The notes: generated by a model not told the origin, from the letters alone. Positions 1 through 6,082 are shown, counted from the first letter of the stretch. The stretch is 8,454 nt of DNA from Lentisphaerota bacterium (GCA_012514865.1 JAAYZO010000467.1:1-8454); one strand, 5' to 3'. Made by a program: numbers and translations.

Positions 1-7
1 AACTGGC

Positions 8-105
8 CACCCTGAAGGGGTGCCAGATCGTAGCCGGGGGTCGCGCGAGAGCACGACCCCCGGAAACACGAACCCACGAACCACGCACCCTGAAGGGGTG
101 CCAGA
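8..105. repeat. Intergenic palindromic repeat, two copies
   Basis: An exact 20-base unit, CACCCTGAAGGGGTGCCAGA, occurs at 8-27 and again at 86-105. Each copy can fold into a 6-bp hairpin (CACCCT/GGGGTG with one G-T pair) around a GAA loop. The first copy runs on into ATCGTAGCC and then a 10-bp inverted repeat, CCGGGGGTCG (34-43) against CGACCCCCGG (54-63). The same GCCAGATCG core recurs at 2302-2310 and in both arms of the inverted repeat at 2385-2459, so this is a dispersed family. No coding function is evident. Confidence 0.75.
67..85. repeat. Short tandem repeat, 8-base period
   Basis: CACGAACC is repeated head to tail at 67-74 and 75-82, followed by a partial third unit. It lies between the two palindromic repeat copies. 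A related CACGAA pair occurs near 8275-8290, so the motif is shared between spacers at opposite ends of the window. Confidence 0.5.
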
Positions 106-110
106 ACCGG

Positions 111-306
111 ACTTTCAAACAGCCCTGGCCGGGCGCCGGCATCGGCTGGAAAGCCGGTGGGCGCGGGCTATCTTACGGCTCCGGCCGGGTATGACCGCGG
201 TCGCGTTCGCGGCGTCGAGACCCGAACGCATGCGCGCGGCCTGCGGGTCGCAGGCGCGTGTCCGTCGAACCCGCCATGATGACGATCCTCGAAGGAGTGC
301 GGTGCC
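111..306 (+). other. argG upstream region with stem-loop
   Basis: No gene is seen here. The clearest structure is an extended stem at 133-164: GCGCC (133-137) pairs with GGCGC (160-164), and beyond an internal loop ATCGGCT (141-147) pairs with AGCCGGT (152-158), with one G-T pair, around a GGAA tetraloop. No convincing promoter hexamer pair was found. The hairpin could be part of the argG 5' leader, but it matches no regulatory RNA class I can name. Confidence 0.3.
292..297 (+). promoter_or_regulatory. Ribosome binding site of argG
   Basis: AAGGAG lies nine bases before the ATG at 307. It supports that ATG as the argG start, in agreement with the family's conserved N-terminus. Confidence 0.8.
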
Positions 307-1509
307 ATGAAGGTCGTGTTGGCTTACTCGGGCGGTCTGGATACGTCGGTTATCCTCAAGTGGCTGCAGGACCAGTACCACGCCGAGGTCATCACCTTCT
401 GCGCCGATCTCGGCCAGGAGGAGGAGCTCTCCGGCCTGCATGAGAAGGCCTACAAGACCGGCGCCGTCAAGTCATACATCGAGGACCTCACCGAGGAGTT
501 CGCCCGCGACTTCATCTTCCCGATGTTCCAGGCCGGCGCCATCTATGAGAATGTCTACCTGCTCGGGACCTCGATCGCACGGCCGCTGATCGCCAAGCGC
601 CTCGTCGAAATCGCCGCCGCCGAGGGCGCCGACGCCATCTGCCATGGCGCGACCGGCAAGGGCAATGACCAGGTGCGCTTCGAACTCAGCGCCTATGCCC
701 TCAAGCCCGATATCCAGGTCATCGCACCCTGGCGCCTCAAGGAGTGGACCTTCCGCTCGCGCTCCGACCTGATTGCCTACTGCGAGCAGCGCGGCATTCC
801 CTGCAAGACGACCGCGAAGAAGCCGTACAGTATGGACCGCAACCTCCTGCACATCAGCTTCGAGGGCGGCATCCTCGAGGACCCGTGGCAGGAGCCGCCG
901 GTCGAGACGCACGTCCTGACCACGCCGGTCGAGCAGGCGCCCGACAAGGCGGAGTACGTCGTCGTCGCCTTCGAGAAGGGCAACCCGGTGGCGGTCAACG
1001 GCGAGAGCCTCAGCCCGGCCAATCTCATGCGCCGCCTCAACAAGCTCGGCGGCAAGCATGGCGTCGGCCGCGTCGATGTGGTCGAGACGCGCTTCACGGG
1101 GATGAAGGACCGCGGCATCTACGAGACCCCCGGCGGCACCATCCTCTACCATGCGCACCGCGCCCTGGAAGGTATCTGCATGGACCGCGAGGCGATGCAC
1201 CTGCGCGATCAGCTCATCCCGCAGTACTCGACGATGGTCTACAACGGCTTCTGGTTCGCCCCCGAGCGCGAGCTGCTCCAGGCCGCCATCACCGAGAGCC
1301 AGAAGAACGTCACCGGCGAGGTTCGCTGCAAGCTCTACAAGGGCAACTGCATCATCGTCGGCCGGCGCTCGCCCTACACCCTGTACAATCCCGATGTCGT
1401 GACCTTTGAGCAGGACTCGGTCTACAACCAGGGCGACGCCACCGGCTTCATCAAGCTCAACGCGCTGCGCCTGCGTCTGCGGGCCCTGGCGGCCAAGCCG
1501 CAGGCCTGA
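307..1509 (+). CDS. argG: Argininosuccinate synthase
   Basis: This cytosolic enzyme joins citrulline and aspartate using ATP to make argininosuccinate, the penultimate step of arginine synthesis. The 400-residue product has the family's usual length. It opens with the ATP-pyrophosphatase loop SGGLDTS at residues 8-14. Further family motifs are ENVYLLGTSIARPLIAK at 81-97, GATGKGNDQVRFE at 114-126 (substrate-binding loop) and YSMDRNLLHIS at 174-184. The start is fixed by a Shine-Dalgarno at 292-297 and by the KVVLAYSGGLD N-terminus expected of the family. No other arginine gene lies nearby. panD follows on the same strand after 237 bases, a gap with a terminator-like hairpin, so joint transcription is uncertain. 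Identification is secure. Confidence 0.98.
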   Translation: MKVVLAYSGGLDTSVILKWLQDQYHAEVITFCADLGQEEELSGLHEKAYKTGAVKSYIEDLTEEFARDFIFPMFQAGAIYENVYLLGTSIARPLIAKRLVEIAAAEGADAICHGATGKGNDQVRFELSAYALKPDIQVIAPWRLKEWTFRSRSDLIAYCEQRGIPCKTTAKKPYSMDRNLLHISFEGGILEDPWQEPPVETHVLTTPVEQAPDKAEYVVVAFEKGNPVAVNGESLSPANLMRRLNKLGGKHGVGRVDVVETRFTGMKDRGIYETPGGTILYHAHRALEGICMDREAMHLRDQLIPQYSTMVYNGFWFAPERELLQAAITESQKNVTGEVRCKLYKGNCIIVGRRSPYTLYNPDVVTFEQDSVYNQGDATGFIKLNALRLRLRALAAKPQA

Positions 1510-1604
1510 CCGGGCGAGCCGCGGGCGGTGCGCCGCCATCCCCGGCCTGGCCACGCCCGGCCGGCCGCTGCGGCCCGCCTGGCGCCGTGCCGGTGCGCCG
1601 TGGC

Positions 1605-1640
1605 GGGGCCGGGCCGAGGCGGTGAGCCCGGCCAGGCCCC
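1605..1640 (+). terminator. Terminator-like GC hairpin after argG
   Basis: GGGGCC (1605-1610) pairs with GGCCCC (1635-1640), and after a G-A mismatch GGCCG (1612-1616) pairs with CGGCC (1629-1633), leaving a 12-base loop. It sits about 100 bases past the argG stop. No T-run follows, so it may be a weak or factor-assisted terminator, or a by-product of very high GC. The stretch 1510-1604 holds more small GC hairpins, for example 1524-1537, and nothing else recognised. Confidence 0.3.
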
Positions 1641-1684
1641 GGGTTGGGTCGCGTGCCGACGGTATACGTCCGAGAACTGCCGAT

Positions 1685-1746
1685 AACCGAGCGCTGTGGC
1701 GCCGGGCCCGCTGTGGGCGCGGTGCGATGGCGCAGAACCGAGCGCT
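1685..1746 (+). repeat. 11-base direct repeat abutting the panD start
   Basis: AACCGAGCGCT occurs at 1685-1695 and at 1736-1746, 51 bases apart. The second copy ends directly against the panD ATG. No Shine-Dalgarno is visible before panD; the repeat occupies the place where one would be. It may be a regulatory site or the trace of a small duplication. Confidence 0.5.
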
Positions 1747-2106
1747 ATGCACGTCCAGATCCTGAAGAGCAAGCTCCATCGCGCCACCCTGACCGAGTGC
1801 GTCCTCGAGTACGAGGGCAGCCTGGCCATCGACCTCGACCTCCTCGATGCGGTCGGCATGCTGCCGTACGAGAAGATCCTCGTGGTGAACCAGACCAACG
1901 GCCAGCGCCTGGAGACCTACGCCATACCCGGGCCGCGCGGCAGCCGGCAGTTCTGCCTCAACGGCGCCGCCGCCCGCTGTGGCTACCCGGGCGACATGCT
2001 GACGGTGATGAGCTTCGCCGCCATGACCCCCGCGGAGGCCGCCGCCTTTACCCCGCAGGTCGCCGTCCTCGACGAACAGAACCACATCGTCACCCGGAAG
2101 CCCTGA
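1747..2106 (+). CDS. panD: Aspartate 1-decarboxylase precursor
   Basis: PanD decarboxylates L-aspartate to beta-alanine for pantothenate and coenzyme A synthesis. It is a cytosolic, pyruvoyl-dependent homotetramer that cleaves itself between Gly24 and Ser25. The product has 119 residues. The cleavage site is present as YEGS (22-25), at exactly the positions seen in E. coli PanD. Other residues known to matter there also align: Lys9, His11, Tyr22, Arg54, Thr57, Tyr58 and Asn72. The ATG at 1747 was chosen over an in-frame ATG at 1696 because MHVQ is followed by the family N-terminus at the right distance from Gly24. No ribosome binding site is visible, which is odd; translation may be leaderless or weak. 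argG lies upstream on the same strand. panB and panC are not in the window. Confidence 0.96.
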   Translation: MHVQILKSKLHRATLTECVLEYEGSLAIDLDLLDAVGMLPYEKILVVNQTNGQRLETYAIPGPRGSRQFCLNGAAARCGYPGDMLTVMSFAAMTPAEAAAFTPQVAVLDEQNHIVTRKP

Positions 2107-2110
2107 ACAG

Positions 2111-2176
2111 CCCGGCAGCGCTGAGCCCCGGCGCGACGGCACGAGCGGATCGGGGATCGCGTCAGCGCTCACCGGG
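2111..2176 (+). terminator. Long-range stem behind panD
   Basis: CCCGG (2111-2115) and AGCGCTGA (2117-2124) pair with TCAGCGCT (2162-2169) and CCGGG (2172-2176), giving 13 pairs with a small internal loop. It starts four bases after the panD stop codon. No T-run follows. It could stabilise the mRNA 3' end or help termination. Confidence 0.3.
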
Positions 2177-2221
2177 TCACCCTCGCATGAGCGATGGCGG
2201 TGTGACGCACGCGGCCTTGTC

Positions 2222-2310
2222 GCAGACTTTCAGCCTGCCATGCGTCATGTCCGATGTCCCAGGGCGTTGCCCTGGGCTGACGAATGATGCCCTTTCAGGG
2301 CGCCAGATCG
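2222..2310. repeat. REP-like block of three triloop hairpins
   Basis: Three hairpins follow in series. GCAGACT/AGCCTGC (2222-2238, one mismatch) has a TTC loop. CCCAGGGC/GCCCTGGG (2258-2276, perfect 8 bp) has a GTT loop. GCCCT/AGGGC (2289-2301) has a TTC loop. The last runs into GCCAGATCG, the core shared with the repeats at 8-30 and 2385-2459. The layout resembles REP/BIME-type intergenic palindromes. No RAYT-type transposase gene is present in the window. Confidence 0.6.
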
Positions 2311-2384
2311 GCGCGACGCAGGCAGACGTTGCATGCGATGTTTCGGTCTGGCCTATCCGGCGCACCCCAGTCGCCGGGGATCTG

Positions 2385-2459
2385 GCTGGAGGGGTCACAG
2401 ATCGTAGCCGGGGGTCGGGCTGCGCGCGACCCCCGGCTACGATCTGGCACCCCTCCAGC
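2385..2459. repeat. 33-base inverted repeat
   Basis: Arms at 2385-2417 and 2427-2459 are reverse complements except for two adjacent positions, with a 9-base spacer. Each arm contains the GATCGTAGCCGGGGGTCG string of the repeat at 8-43. The two units therefore sit head to head, and an RNA copy would make a very stable hairpin. No T-run or gene-related signal is attached. Confidence 0.8.
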
Positions 2460-2495
2460 GCCCGCGGGGCGCTTGCCGGCCCCGATCATGTCTCC

Positions 2496-2537
2496 ATGGA
2501 AATCGCGGTCGATTTTCACAGGAGGGTGACCGAGTGA
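2496..2537 (+). CDS. Possible 13-residue leader ORF or gene remnant
   Basis: An ATG opens a 13-codon frame, MEIAVDFHRRVTE. Its TGA stop overlaps the GTG of the next small ORF in a GTGA arrangement, as is common between translationally coupled genes. No Shine-Dalgarno precedes it. The codons are less GC-biased than in neighbouring genes. It could be the tail of a decayed gene or chance. Confidence 0.12.
   Translation: MEIAVDFHRRVTE
2520..2525 (+). promoter_or_regulatory. Consensus Shine-Dalgarno without a known gene
   Basis: AGGAGG matches the full anti-Shine-Dalgarno consensus and lies eight bases before GTG at 2534. No other start in the window has so perfect a match. The gene that would use it is only 26 codons long. 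Confidence 0.4.
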
Positions 2538-2614
2538 GCGCCGCCGCGATCGTCGATCAGCCCTGCGCGCGGCGCGGTCGGCTTGCACTCCGCGCTGACG
2601 CGGCTACAGTATAG
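2534..2614 (+). CDS. Possible 26-residue leader peptide
   Basis: A GTG start with an ideal Shine-Dalgarno (2520-2525, spacing 8) opens a 26-codon frame ending at TAG 2612-2614. The peptide begins VSAAAIVDQPCARRGR and is unlike any family I recognise. It has no run of one amino acid of the kind used in classical amino acid attenuation, and no membrane segment. The stop is 26 bases before a 6-bp hairpin and 55 bases before the intrinsic terminator at 2669-2721, the order expected of a leader peptide, and the transporter gene follows. A candidate promoter at 2583-2610 lies inside the frame, which would conflict unless two promoters are used. It may equally be a truncated gene start. Confidence 0.2.
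   Translation: MSAAAIVDQPCARRGRLALRADAATV
2583..2610 (+). promoter_or_regulatory. Candidate sigma-70-type promoter
   Basis: TTGCAC (2583-2588) and TACAGT (2605-2610) are separated by 16 bases, with three and four matches to the -35 and -10 consensus. An overlapping TATAGG lies at 2610-2615. Transcription would start near 2617 and give a leader of about 50 bases before the terminator hairpin. The match is modest. Confidence 0.3.
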
Positions 2615-2639
2615 GCACAATCAAGGCAGATGGACGGAG

Positions 2640-2658
2640 GGCCGCACACCACGCGGCC
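2640..2658 (+). promoter_or_regulatory. Leader hairpin, possible anti-terminator partner
   Basis: GGCCGC (2640-2645) pairs perfectly with GCGGCC (2653-2658) around a 7-base loop. The 3' arm also contains CGGCC (2654-2658), complementary to GGCCG (2670-2674) in the 5' arm of the terminator. The hairpin and terminator could therefore be replaced by an alternative pairing. That is the geometry of an attenuator, but only five pairs support the alternative. Confidence 0.35.
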
Positions 2659-2668
2659 AGCCGAAAAT

Positions 2669-2721
2669 GGGCCGGTTGACAGGACGCTCTGGGCGTCATG
2701 TCGAACCGGCCCTTTCTTTTT
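2669..2721 (+). terminator. Intrinsic (Rho-independent) terminator
   Basis: GGGCCGGTT (2669-2677) pairs with AACCGGCCC (2704-2712). The stem continues inward with GACA/TGTC and GACGC/GCGTC, with single-base bulges, to a short loop at 2688-2692. TTTCTTTTT follows at 2713-2721. This is the clearest terminator in the window. AAAA at 2664-2667 gives it weak bidirectional character. It ends no recognised gene: panD stops more than 560 bases upstream, and the next gene begins 113 bases downstream. It must therefore end a long panD transcript, a small RNA, or a leader of the transporter gene. Confidence 0.88.
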
Positions 2722-2772
2722 GCCCGCGAGGTCTGCGGTTCGGTGTCTGACGGCGCCGCCGGGTGGCGGTCG

Positions 2773-2812
2773 GGCCATGGCTGGAGCGGCCATGGCCAGG
2801 ATGGTCATGGCC
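2773..2812 (+). repeat. Three 15-base direct repeats before the transporter
   Basis: Units starting at 2773, 2788 and 2803 share GG(C/T)CATGGC at 15-base spacing. The middle one contains the perfect palindrome GGCCATGGCC (2788-2797). They lie between the terminator and the transporter's ribosome binding site, a position suitable for an operator. No regulator family is identified. Confidence 0.5.
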
Positions 2813-2822
2813 GGCCCACTGA

Positions 2823-2829
2823 AGGGGGA
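2823..2829 (+). promoter_or_regulatory. Ribosome binding site of the transporter
   Basis: The purine run AGGGGGA, five bases before GTG 2835, supports that GTG as start. No in-frame ATG lies between it and the first membrane segment. Confidence 0.6.
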
Positions 2830-2834
2830 AGCCT

Positions 2835-4274
2835 GTGACGAAAAAATACCGCGTACTGGCTGCCTCCGTCCTGCTCCATGCCTGCCTGGGTGGCGTCTAT
2901 GCCTGGAGCACCTTCGTCCCAGAGCTGCACGACACCTGGGGGCTGAGCATGACGCGCACGCAGGTGCTCTTCGGGGGCCTGATTGCCACGCTCACGCTCG
3001 TGATGGTCCCGGCGGGTCGTCTGGTGTCGCGCCTGGGCCCGCGGCCGGTGGCGGCCCTCGGCGGCCTGCTCTTCGCGGCCGGCTACCTCCTGGCGGCGGC
3101 ATCCGGGGGTCGGTTTGGCCTGCTGTTTGCCGGCATCAGCCTTCTCGCCGGCGCCGGCACCGGCTGCTGCTACGTCTGCCCGCTGGTCGCCGGCGTGGCG
3201 TGGTTCCCGGAGAGGAAGGGCCTGATCACCGGCCTCGCGGTGGCCGGCTTTGGCGGCGGTGCTGTGGTTCTGACGCTGCTCGGCGAGTGGCTCCTCCGCG
3301 TCCGTGAGGTCGACGTGCTGCGCGTCTTCGGCATCATCGGCTGGCTCTATGGCGGCGTCATCATCGCCGCGGCGCTGCTCCTGACGCTCCCGGATGGCCC
3401 GCCGCCGGTCAGTCCTCGCGCGGCCATACCGCGTCCGGGCGGGCTCGGCAGGGACCGCTTCTTCCATGGCCTCTTCCTCGGGATGTTCGCCGGGACCTTC
3501 GCCGGGCTGCTGGTGATCGGCAACCTCAAGCCGCTGGCCCTGCTGGCGGGCCTGAGCGAGGCCGTCGCCGTCGAAGCGATCGCGGCCTTCTCGTTCGGCA
3601 ATGCGGCGGGGCGCGTCGTCTGGGGCTGGCTGGCCGACCGCCTGGGTGGGCGTACGCCCTGGCTGTCGTTGGCGATCCTGGCCGCGGCGACGCTGGCGCT
3701 CCTGGCGGCCCGCCCGCATGCCGTCGCCTTCCTCGCGGCGGCGACCGTCGCGGGAGCCGGGTTCGGTGCCTGCTTCGTCGTCTACGCCACCCTGATCGCG
3801 GGGCACTACGGCGCTGCCCGCCTTGCCGAGATCTACCCGCTGGTCTTCCTCGCCTACGGCCTCTCGGGGGCGCTCGGCCCGGCTACGGGCGGGCTGCTCT
3901 TCGAACTCACGGGCGGCTACGGACTCGCTCTGGGCCTCTGCGTCCTGCTCCTGGCCGCCGCCGCACTGGCGCTGCGCCGACTCCAGTCCGTGGCGGACTC
4001 CTCGGGGGCTTCGCGGCGTCACGTCGCGTCGTGCCGCGCCCCGTCGTCAGCGCCGCCGCGCGCGCCGCCCGCGGCCGGCCTGGCAGGCTCAGCACGACGC
4101 GGCCTGCCGCACGTGACGCTGCCCTGGTTGACGCTGTCCGCGGCCCGATGCGCCGCCGCTGCCAGGATGGCGGGCGCCGCGCCTGCCCGCATGGCGGCCG
4201 ATGCCGTTGCTCATTCCCGACGTGATCCCGTGACCCTGACCCCAACCCGAAGGAGCCCCAGACCATGCAGGTGA
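2835..4274 (+). CDS. MFS transporter, oxalate/formate antiporter-like
   Basis: This is an inner-membrane major facilitator protein, most like the OFA family (oxalate:formate and other monocarboxylate carriers). About twelve hydrophobic segments run from residue 8 to about 382. The N-terminus HACLGGVYAWSTFVPEL is typical of the family. RLGPRPV (66-72) fits the MFS loop between segments 2 and 3, and WFPERKGLITGLAVAGFG (123-140) matches the OFA signature. The second half begins near residue 208 after a polar linker. GTG was chosen as start because of the purine-rich site just upstream. The last 95 residues (about 385-479) are polar, Ala/Arg/Pro-rich and without a membrane segment, and they run into the next gene, overlapping pckG by 10 bases. 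Family members usually stop soon after segment 12, so a lost stop or a frameshift is likely. Substrate unknown; a carboxylate is plausible. Confidence 0.85.
   Translation: MTKKYRVLAASVLLHACLGGVYAWSTFVPELHDTWGLSMTRTQVLFGGLIATLTLVMVPAGRLVSRLGPRPVAALGGLLFAAGYLLAAASGGRFGLLFAGISLLAGAGTGCCYVCPLVAGVAWFPERKGLITGLAVAGFGGGAVVLTLLGEWLLRVREVDVLRVFGIIGWLYGGVIIAAALLLTLPDGPPPVSPRAAIPRPGGLGRDRFFHGLFLGMFAGTFAGLLVIGNLKPLALLAGLSEAVAVEAIAAFSFGNAAGRVVWGWLADRLGGRTPWLSLAILAAATLALLAARPHAVAFLAAATVAGAGFGACFVVYATLIAGHYGAARLAEIYPLVFLAYGLSGALGPATGGLLFELTGGYGLALGLCVLLLAAAALALRRLQSVADSSGASRRHVASCRAPSSAPPRAPPAAGLAGSARRGLPHVTLPWLTLSAARCAAAARMAGAAPARMAADAVAHSRRDPVTLTPTRRSPRPCR
4250..4255 (+). promoter_or_regulatory. Ribosome binding site of pckG
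   Basis: AAGGAG lies nine bases before the ATG at 4265. It sits inside the annotated end of the transporter frame, which suggests that this stretch evolved as a pckG leader rather than as transporter coding sequence. Confidence 0.75.
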
Positions 4275-6064
4275 CCGACCTCAAGAACCCCGCCCTCAGG
4301 ACATGGATCCAGGAATGGGCCGAACTCTGCACGCCCGACCACGTCGTGATCTGCGATGGGTCGAAGCAGGAGTACGACCACTGCTGTAACCTCCTCGTCA
4401 AGGCCGGGACCTTCATCAAACTCGACGCCCCGGCCAACTCCTACCACTGCCGCTCGGACCTCAGTGACGTCGCCCGCGTCGAAGACCGCACCTTCATCTG
4501 CTCGACGCGGAAGGAAGACGCCGGACCCAGCAACCACTGGCACGACCCCGCCGACATGCGCCAGGTGCTGAAGGGGCTCTTCAAGGGCTGCATGAAGGGC
4601 CGCACTATGTTCGTCATTCCCTTCAGCATGGGCCCGGTCGAGTCGCCCATCGCCAAGTTCGGCATGGAGATCACCGACAGCCCTTACGTCGTGGTCAACA
4701 TGCATATCATGACCCGCGTCTGCAGCAAAGTCACCGCCAAGGTCGAGGCGGGTGCCGAGTTCGTCCGCTGTGTCCACTCGGTGGGGGCGCCGCTGGCGGA
4801 GACTCAGGCGGACGTGCCGTGGCCGTGCGCGCCGATCGAGAAGAAGTACATCACGCACTTCCCCGAGACGCGCGAGATCATCTCGTTCGGCTCCGGCTAT
4901 GGCGGCAATGCCCTCCTGGGCAAGAAGTGCTTCGCCCTGCGCATCGCCTCGGTCCAGGCGCGCGACGAGGGCTGGCTCGCCGAGCACATGCTCATCCTGA
5001 AGCTGACCAGCCCCGCGGGCGTCGTCAAGTACGTCGCCGCCGCCTTTCCGAGCGCCTGCGGCAAGACCAACCTGGCGATGATGGAGCCGACCCTCGCCGG
5101 CTGGAAGGTCGAGACCATCGGCGATGACATCGCCTGGATGAAACTCGGTGCCGACGGCCGACTCTACGCCATCAACCCCGAGGCCGGCTTCTTCGGCGTC
5201 GCCCCCGGCACCTCGATGAAGTCCAATCCCAACGCCATGCGGACCCTCGACCAGGGCAACGCCGTCTTCACCAACACTGGCATCACCATGGATGGCGGCG
5301 TCTGGTGGGAGGACCACGACGCCGCACCGGCGCCGATGGTGGACTGGCAGCGCCGGCCGTGGTCGCCGGGCTGCGGCCGCAAGGCGGCGCATCCGAACGC
5401 GCGCTTCACGGTCCCCGCCGCACAGTGCCCGGTGATTGCCTCGGAGTGGGAGGACCCGGCCGGCGTGCCGATCGACGCGATCCTCTTCGGCGGCCGTCGC
5501 GCCAGCGTCGTGCCGCTCGCCAATGAGGCGCTCAGTTGGGAACACGGCGTCTTCCTCGGCGCTACCATGGCCTCGGAGATGACCGCGGCCGCCATCGGCG
5601 GCGCCGGACAGCTCCGCTTCGACCCCTTTGCTATGGTGCCGTTCTGCGGCTACCACATGGGCGACTACTTCGCCCATTGGCTCAAACTCGGCGCCCAGGC
5701 GCCCGACCGCAGCCGCCTGCCGCGCATCTTCTACGTGAACTGGTTCCGCAAGAGCCCCGCCGGCAAGTGGCTCTGGCCTGGCTTCGGCGAGAACAGCCGC
5801 GTGCTCAAGTGGATCTTCGACCGCTGCAACGGCCAGGGCAAGGCCGTGTCGACCGCCATCGGCAACCTCCCGAGCGCCGACGCCCTCGACCTCACCGGCC
5901 TGCGCATGACCGACGAGGATACGCAAGCCCTCCTCGCGGTCGACCGCGCCGGCTGGCTCGAGGTCCTGCCGCAGATCGAGGCGCACTTCGCGCGCTTCGG
6001 CAACCGCCTCCCGGAGGCCCTCGCCAAGCAGCTCGCCGACCTCAAGGCACGCCTCGAGGCCTGA
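4265..6064 (+). CDS. pckG: Phosphoenolpyruvate carboxykinase (GTP)
   Basis: This cytosolic enzyme converts oxaloacetate and GTP to phosphoenolpyruvate, CO2 and GDP, the entry step of gluconeogenesis; it can also run in reverse. The 599 residues fit the GTP-type family. The P-loop PSACGKTN with its reactive cysteine lies at 262-269, and the second nucleotide motif GDDIAWM at 286-292. His241 in EHMLIL and Asp287/288 fall where the vertebrate enzyme has its manganese ligands, and GGNALLGKKC (213-222) supplies the lysine. RTMFVIPFSMGP (113-124) and WLWPGFGENSRVL (502-514) are also diagnostic. The ATP-type enzyme is unrelated at these motifs. The start has a Shine-Dalgarno at 4250-4255. The gene overlaps the transporter frame by 10 bases and may be co-transcribed with it. 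A strong hairpin closes the unit at 6083. Confidence 0.97.
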   Translation: MQVTDLKNPALRTWIQEWAELCTPDHVVICDGSKQEYDHCCNLLVKAGTFIKLDAPANSYHCRSDLSDVARVEDRTFICSTRKEDAGPSNHWHDPADMRQVLKGLFKGCMKGRTMFVIPFSMGPVESPIAKFGMEITDSPYVVVNMHIMTRVCSKVTAKVEAGAEFVRCVHSVGAPLAETQADVPWPCAPIEKKYITHFPETREIISFGSGYGGNALLGKKCFALRIASVQARDEGWLAEHMLILKLTSPAGVVKYVAAAFPSACGKTNLAMMEPTLAGWKVETIGDDIAWMKLGADGRLYAINPEAGFFGVAPGTSMKSNPNAMRTLDQGNAVFTNTGITMDGGVWWEDHDAAPAPMVDWQRRPWSPGCGRKAAHPNARFTVPAAQCPVIASEWEDPAGVPIDAILFGGRRASVVPLANEALSWEHGVFLGATMASEMTAAAIGGAGQLRFDPFAMVPFCGYHMGDYFAHWLKLGAQAPDRSRLPRIFYVNWFRKSPAGKWLWPGFGENSRVLKWIFDRCNGQGKAVSTAIGNLPSADALDLTGLRMTDEDTQALLAVDRAGWLEVLPQIEAHFARFGNRLPEALAKQLADLKARLEA

Positions 6065-6082
6065 GATAACCCATCCACCCCA

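Noticed and set aside
1644..1668. Possible panD promoter, TTGGGT and TATACG
   Set aside because: The hexamers are only about 13 bases apart, too close for a sigma-70 promoter.
472..2172. 566-codon open frame on the minus strand across argG and panD
   Set aside because: It lies antisense to two firmly identified genes, has no recognisable domain and has the Arg/Ala/Gly-rich composition typical of the complement of GC-rich coding DNA.
1644..2537. 297-codon plus-strand frame over panD and the repeat block
   Set aside because: It overlaps panD in another frame and runs through palindromic repeats, which translate into a repetitive, non-protein-like sequence. Only its last 13 codons are noted separately.
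2805..4022. 405-codon minus-strand frame opposite the transporter
   Set aside because: Antisense to a frame with clear membrane segments; its own product is a charged low-complexity sequence without motifs.
4211..5986. 591-codon minus-strand frame opposite pckG
   Set aside because: Antisense to a gene with full catalytic motifs; no family resemblance.
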